From Clostridium cavendishii DSM 21758 (GTDB lineage Bacteria > Bacillota > Clostridia > Clostridiales > Clostridiaceae), in the NCBI RefSeq assembly GCF_900141845.1, contig NZ_FQZB01000023.1:4513-68512 (forward strand): DNA of 64,000 bases. The letters are read 5' to 3'. Below are positions 61,541-64,000 of the stretch, in pieces. Below the pieces are notes generated by a model that worked only from the letters and a program-made list of their open reading frames with translations, searched no databases and was not told the origin of the DNA. Position 1 is the first letter of the stretch. Each line of letters opens with the position of its first letter. A program made the translations under genes and the position numbers.

Positions 61541-62554
61541 TTATCTACTTATAGCAGAACCACTTCCTGTTGCAAGCCTTTGAATATCACTAAAATCTGC
61601 CCCGCTATAAGCATCTCCCTCAATACTATGTTTAATAACGGAAGCTGCTACTCCGTATTTCATAGACGCTTCTAGAGAATATCCATTTAACAAGCTGAAA
61701 ATAACACCACCTGCAAAAGCATCTCCTCCCCCAACTCTATCTATTATTTTAAAGTTATATTCTTTACTAACCCTAATTTCACTGCCATCATAACATAAAC
61801 CAATCAAAGAATTTTCTTCAGCAAAAACACTTCTTCTTAAAGTAGTTACTATATTTTTAACTCCTAATATTCTCCTCATATAATCAAAATGAGTTTTAAA
61901 ATACTCATAATCTATTTCTTCATCGAAGGTTGCCACCTTGAAGTCCTTTGGCAAAGTTTTTTCTAACCAACCAAAACAGATATCTGCATCTTTAAGCATT
62001 AATTTTGCGATATTATAGAACTTATCATAATTACTAAGAAGACCTCTATAATTTAAATCTATAGATATTTTTACCCCCATAGCTTTTGCAACTCTTATAG
62101 CTTCTAATGTTAAGCCTAATGTACTATCACTTATCATAGCTGTTATAGTTGATATGTGAAATAAATCCACCCCTTTAAAGATATTTTCAAAATCAAAATC
62201 ACATTCCTTGGCTATGGCCATGGCTGAATCTTCTCTGTCATATACTACCTTTGAATTTCTAAAACCATGACCTTTTTCTAAATAATAAATTCCAAGCCTT
62301 TTTCCTCCTTCTTTTACAAAAGAGGTTTTGACTGAATTTTGTTTTAAATATCTTAAAGCTGCCTCACCCAAATAATTATTTGGTAGCTTTGTTACAAATT
62401 CTGTTTCTATACCTAGACTTGATAATAATACTGCTACATTTGCCTCTGCTCCACCATAGCTTACATCAAAACTGTTTGTTTCTAATATCCTATTATAAAA
62501 TGGAGGAGATAACCTAAGCATTATCTCCCCCATTGTCACCACCTTTAAAGCCAT
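61541..62554 (-). CDS. kdgK: 2-dehydro-3-deoxygluconate kinase (PfkB family)
   Basis: Sugar kinase of 337 residues. N-terminal substrate motif VVTMGEIMLRLSPP and SYGGAEANVAVLLSSLG, and the PfkB C-terminal signature DRVGGGDAFAGGVIFSLL with catalytic Asp. The first motif and neighbours eda and kduD point to 2-keto-3-deoxygluconate rather than ribose or fructose. The start MALKVVTMG follows AAAGGTGAG; the GTG nine bases earlier lies on that ribosome site. Confidence 0.88.
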   Translation of the reverse strand: MALKVVTMGEIMLRLSPPFYNRILETNSFDVSYGGAEANVAVLLSSLGIETEFVTKLPNNYLGEAALRYLKQNSVKTSFVKEGGKRLGIYYLEKGHGFRNSKVVYDREDSAMAIAKECDFDFENIFKGVDLFHISTITAMISDSTLGLTLEAIRVAKAMGVKISIDLNYRGLLSNYDKFYNIAKLMLKDADICFGWLEKTLPKDFKVATFDEEIDYEYFKTHFDYMRRILGVKNIVTTLRRSVFAEENSLIGLCYDGSEIRVSKEYNFKIIDRVGGGDAFAGGVIFSLLNGYSLEASMKYGVAASVIKHSIEGDAYSGADFSDIQRLATGSGSAISR

Positions 62555-62582
62555 TAGTCTCACCTTTACTTCCTTTTATCCT

Positions 62583-63230
62583 TTAGGATTTTATATTATT
62601 TAACTTTTTGATAAACCTTCTAGCTACTTCAGTAACCTCAGCCTGACCACCAGAATTATAAGCATTATTTAATACACTACCTATACCTACAGCAACTGCT
62701 CCATTTGTAATCCATGTATCTACATTTTCTATTGAAACACCACCAGTTGGCATTATTTGAGCTTGAGGAAGTGGTCCTTTTATATCCTTAATGATTGAAG
62801 GTCCATATGCTGAACCTGGAAATAACTTCACTATATCTACTCCATATTCCATAGCCTTTACTACTTCCTTTATAGTCATAGCACCTGCCATGTAAGGTAT
62901 GCCATATCTGTTACAAAGCTTAGCTGAATCTTCATTAAAGTAAGGACTAACTATGAACTTTGCTCCCCTTAAGATTGCTATCCTTGCTGTTTCACTATCT
63001 AAGACAGTTCCAGCTCCTATTAAAACAGAAGTTTCATGTTTAAAAGCTTCACATAATTTTTCAATTACCATATCTGCATTAGGAATTGTAAAGGTAATTT
63101 CTATTATATTAATACCACCTTCTATGACGCCTTTAACTATTTTAAAGATCTCATTATAGTCTTTTCCTCTTATAACTGCTACTACCCTATTTTTTTCAAC
63201 TGCTCTTAATGTACTAATCTTTCCTAACAT
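62583..63230 (-). CDS. eda: KDPG/KHG aldolase
   Basis: Class I aldolase of 215 residues that splits 2-keto-3-deoxy-6-phosphogluconate to pyruvate and glyceraldehyde-3-phosphate. Schiff-base Lys135 is in DIVKLFPGS; Glu44 in IIEITFTIP is the general base; IGAGTVLDSE and MPTGGVS complete the signature. It lies 28 bases upstream of kdgK and 17 bases after kduD. AGGAGGAAAGAGT is its ribosome site. Confidence 0.94.
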   Translation of the reverse strand: MLGKISTLRAVEKNRVVAVIRGKDYNEIFKIVKGVIEGGINIIEITFTIPNADMVIEKLCEAFKHETSVLIGAGTVLDSETARIAILRGAKFIVSPYFNEDSAKLCNRYGIPYMAGAMTIKEVVKAMEYGVDIVKLFPGSAYGPSIIKDIKGPLPQAQIMPTGGVSIENVDTWITNGAVAVGIGSVLNNAYNSGGQAEVTEVARRFIKKLNNIKS

Positions 63231-63247
63231 ACTCTTTCCTCCTAGGT

Positions 63248-64000
63248 TTATCTAACTAACCAACCTCCATCAACGGCTAGAATATGTCCATTTACATAAT
63301 CAGATGCTCTACTTGATAAAAATACCACTGTTCCCATTAAATCAAATGGTTTAGCCCATTTTTCTGCTGGTATCCTTGAAAGAATTTCTGCATTTCTCTT
63401 TTCATCAGCTCTTATAGGCGCTGTGTTTGCAGTTTCTATATATCCAGGTGCTATTGCATTTATTTGAACATTGTGACAAGCTAATTCGTTTGCAAAAGCT
63501 TTAGTTAATCCAGCTACCCCATGCTTACTTGCAGTGTATGGAGGTACAAATTTTCCACCTTGGAATGAAAGCATTGAAGCTATGTTTATTATCTTTCCTG
63601 ATTTTTGTTCAACCATTATATTAGCTACAGCCTTACTTAAGTGATATACAGAGTTTAGATTTATATCCATTACTGCATCCCAATCTTCGTCTTTATATTC
63701 TAAAAGTGGAGCTCTTCTTATAGTTCCTGCATTGTTAACTAATATATCTATTCTTCCAAATTCTTTCATACAAGTTTCTACAACGCTTTCTCTATCTTCT
63801 TTCTTTGTTAAATCAGCTTGATGGAATACTATCTTTCTTCCTTCTTTTTCAACTAACTCTCTAGTTTCATCCCAATTTCTATCATAAGTTGGAACAAAAA
63901 GGTCTGCACCTGCTTTTGCTAATGCTACTACATAGCCTTGTCCAAGTCCTGTGTTTCCACCTGTTACTACTGCAACCTTTCCTTTTAAAGAAAAGAAATC
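63248..64000 (-). CDS. kduD: 2-dehydro-3-deoxy-D-gluconate 5-dehydrogenase, N-terminus beyond the window
   Basis: Short-chain dehydrogenase of the pectin/hexuronate pathway. The frame is open to base 64000, giving about 250 residues, so only a few N-terminal residues are missing. The cofactor loop is VAVVTGGNTGLGQGY; LVNNAGTIRR, NIASMLSFQGG and the catalytic YTASKHGVAGLTKAFANE follow, then NAIAPGYIETANTAPIR and the KduD-like end SRASDYVNGHILAVDGGWLVR. A shorter start at 63769 would cut off the cofactor site and is wrong. First visible gene of the uronate block. Confidence 0.92.
   Translation of the reverse strand, partial: DFFSLKGKVAVVTGGNTGLGQGYVVALAKAGADLFVPTYDRNWDETRELVEKEGRKIVFHQADLTKKEDRESVVETCMKEFGRIDILVNNAGTIRRAPLLEYKDEDWDAVMDINLNSVYHLSKAVANIMVEQKSGKIINIASMLSFQGGKFVPPYTASKHGVAGLTKAFANELACHNVQINAIAPGYIETANTAPIRADEKRNAEILSRIPAEKWAKPFDLMGTVVFLSSRASDYVNGHILAVDGGWLVR

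Noticed and set aside
63248..63769. A 173-residue dehydrogenase starting at an internal Met
   Set aside because: The frame continues to the window edge with the cofactor-binding loop, so the gene is longer and simply cut by the edge.
1..64000. CRISPR arrays, phage genes, insertion sequences, toxin-antitoxin pairs or att sites
   Set aside because: No regular repeats, transposase, integrase or paired small genes were seen on either strand.

Overview
The window reads as chromosomal DNA of a low-GC, spore-forming, strictly fermentative Firmicute, most likely Clostridium sensu stricto. The support is very AT-rich intergenic DNA, strong GGAGG-type ribosome binding sites, an alpha/beta-type small acid-soluble spore protein, a monofunctional CO dehydrogenase, an FMN riboswitch-controlled riboflavin transporter, class II (Firmicute-type) GalT and many rho-independent terminators. 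No phage, insertion sequence, CRISPR array, rRNA or plasmid gene was seen. Most genes lie on the minus strand.

Region by region: 1-2520 is glucose uptake, with ptsG (cut by the left edge) and its LicT-type antiterminator, each behind its own RAT/terminator switch. 2630-4403 holds an orphan zinc-type binding lipoprotein and a lysine-rich unknown. 4466-8375 is a YhaO/YhaN (SbcD/SbcC-like) DNA-repair pair. 8638-11562 encodes a large secreted papain-type protease with Ig-like, leucine-rich and carbohydrate-binding parts. 11746-15378 carries a spore protein, a possible 10-codon ORF, a peptidoglycan deacetylase, two identical tRNA-Trp genes, a CBS-ACT sensor and a zinc-binding-protein relative that has lost its ligands. 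15580-17658 is tsaE-tsaB-rimI plus a VOC protein. 17824-20317 holds an LPXTG surface protein, a decayed gene and a membrane-anchored unknown. 20637-25219 has ribU with its FMN riboswitch, tex, and an M28 peptidase. 25348-27665 is a PqqD-like protein with an OPT peptide transporter, followed by a sugar ABC transporter lacking its ATPase (27809-30896), an amine oxidase and a CPBP protease.

33974-38175 is a four-gene partner-switching operon (SpoIIE-type phosphatase, RsbW-type kinase, chemoreceptor, STAS antagonist), followed by a TPR-GGDEF diguanylate cyclase. 40564-44450 is a CO dehydrogenase cluster (cooS, cooF-like ferredoxin, FAD-NAD oxidoreductase) with a clear promoter and a 9-5-9 operator dyad. 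44588-51815 groups an alpha/beta hydrolase, an AraC regulator and a BceRS/BceAB-type peptide-antibiotic sensing and detoxification module with a carboxymuconolactone-decarboxylase-family gene in its middle and a Bce-box-like site upstream. 52142-54618 has an acyltransferase and a second deacetylase. 54775 to the right edge is a carbohydrate block: Leloir genes galM, galT, galK, a secreted beta-helix protein, a LUD protein, and kdgK, eda, kduD for hexuronate breakdown (kduD is cut by the edge).

The pieces most worth a second look are the chemoreceptor inside a partner-switching operon, the CODH operator and its intercistronic terminator, the ligand-less zinc-binding-protein paralogue, the micro-ORF behind the spore protein gene, the PqqD-OPT pair and the secreted beta-helix protein between uronate and galactose genes. 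All functional calls come from motif and family recognition by eye; no database search was run.
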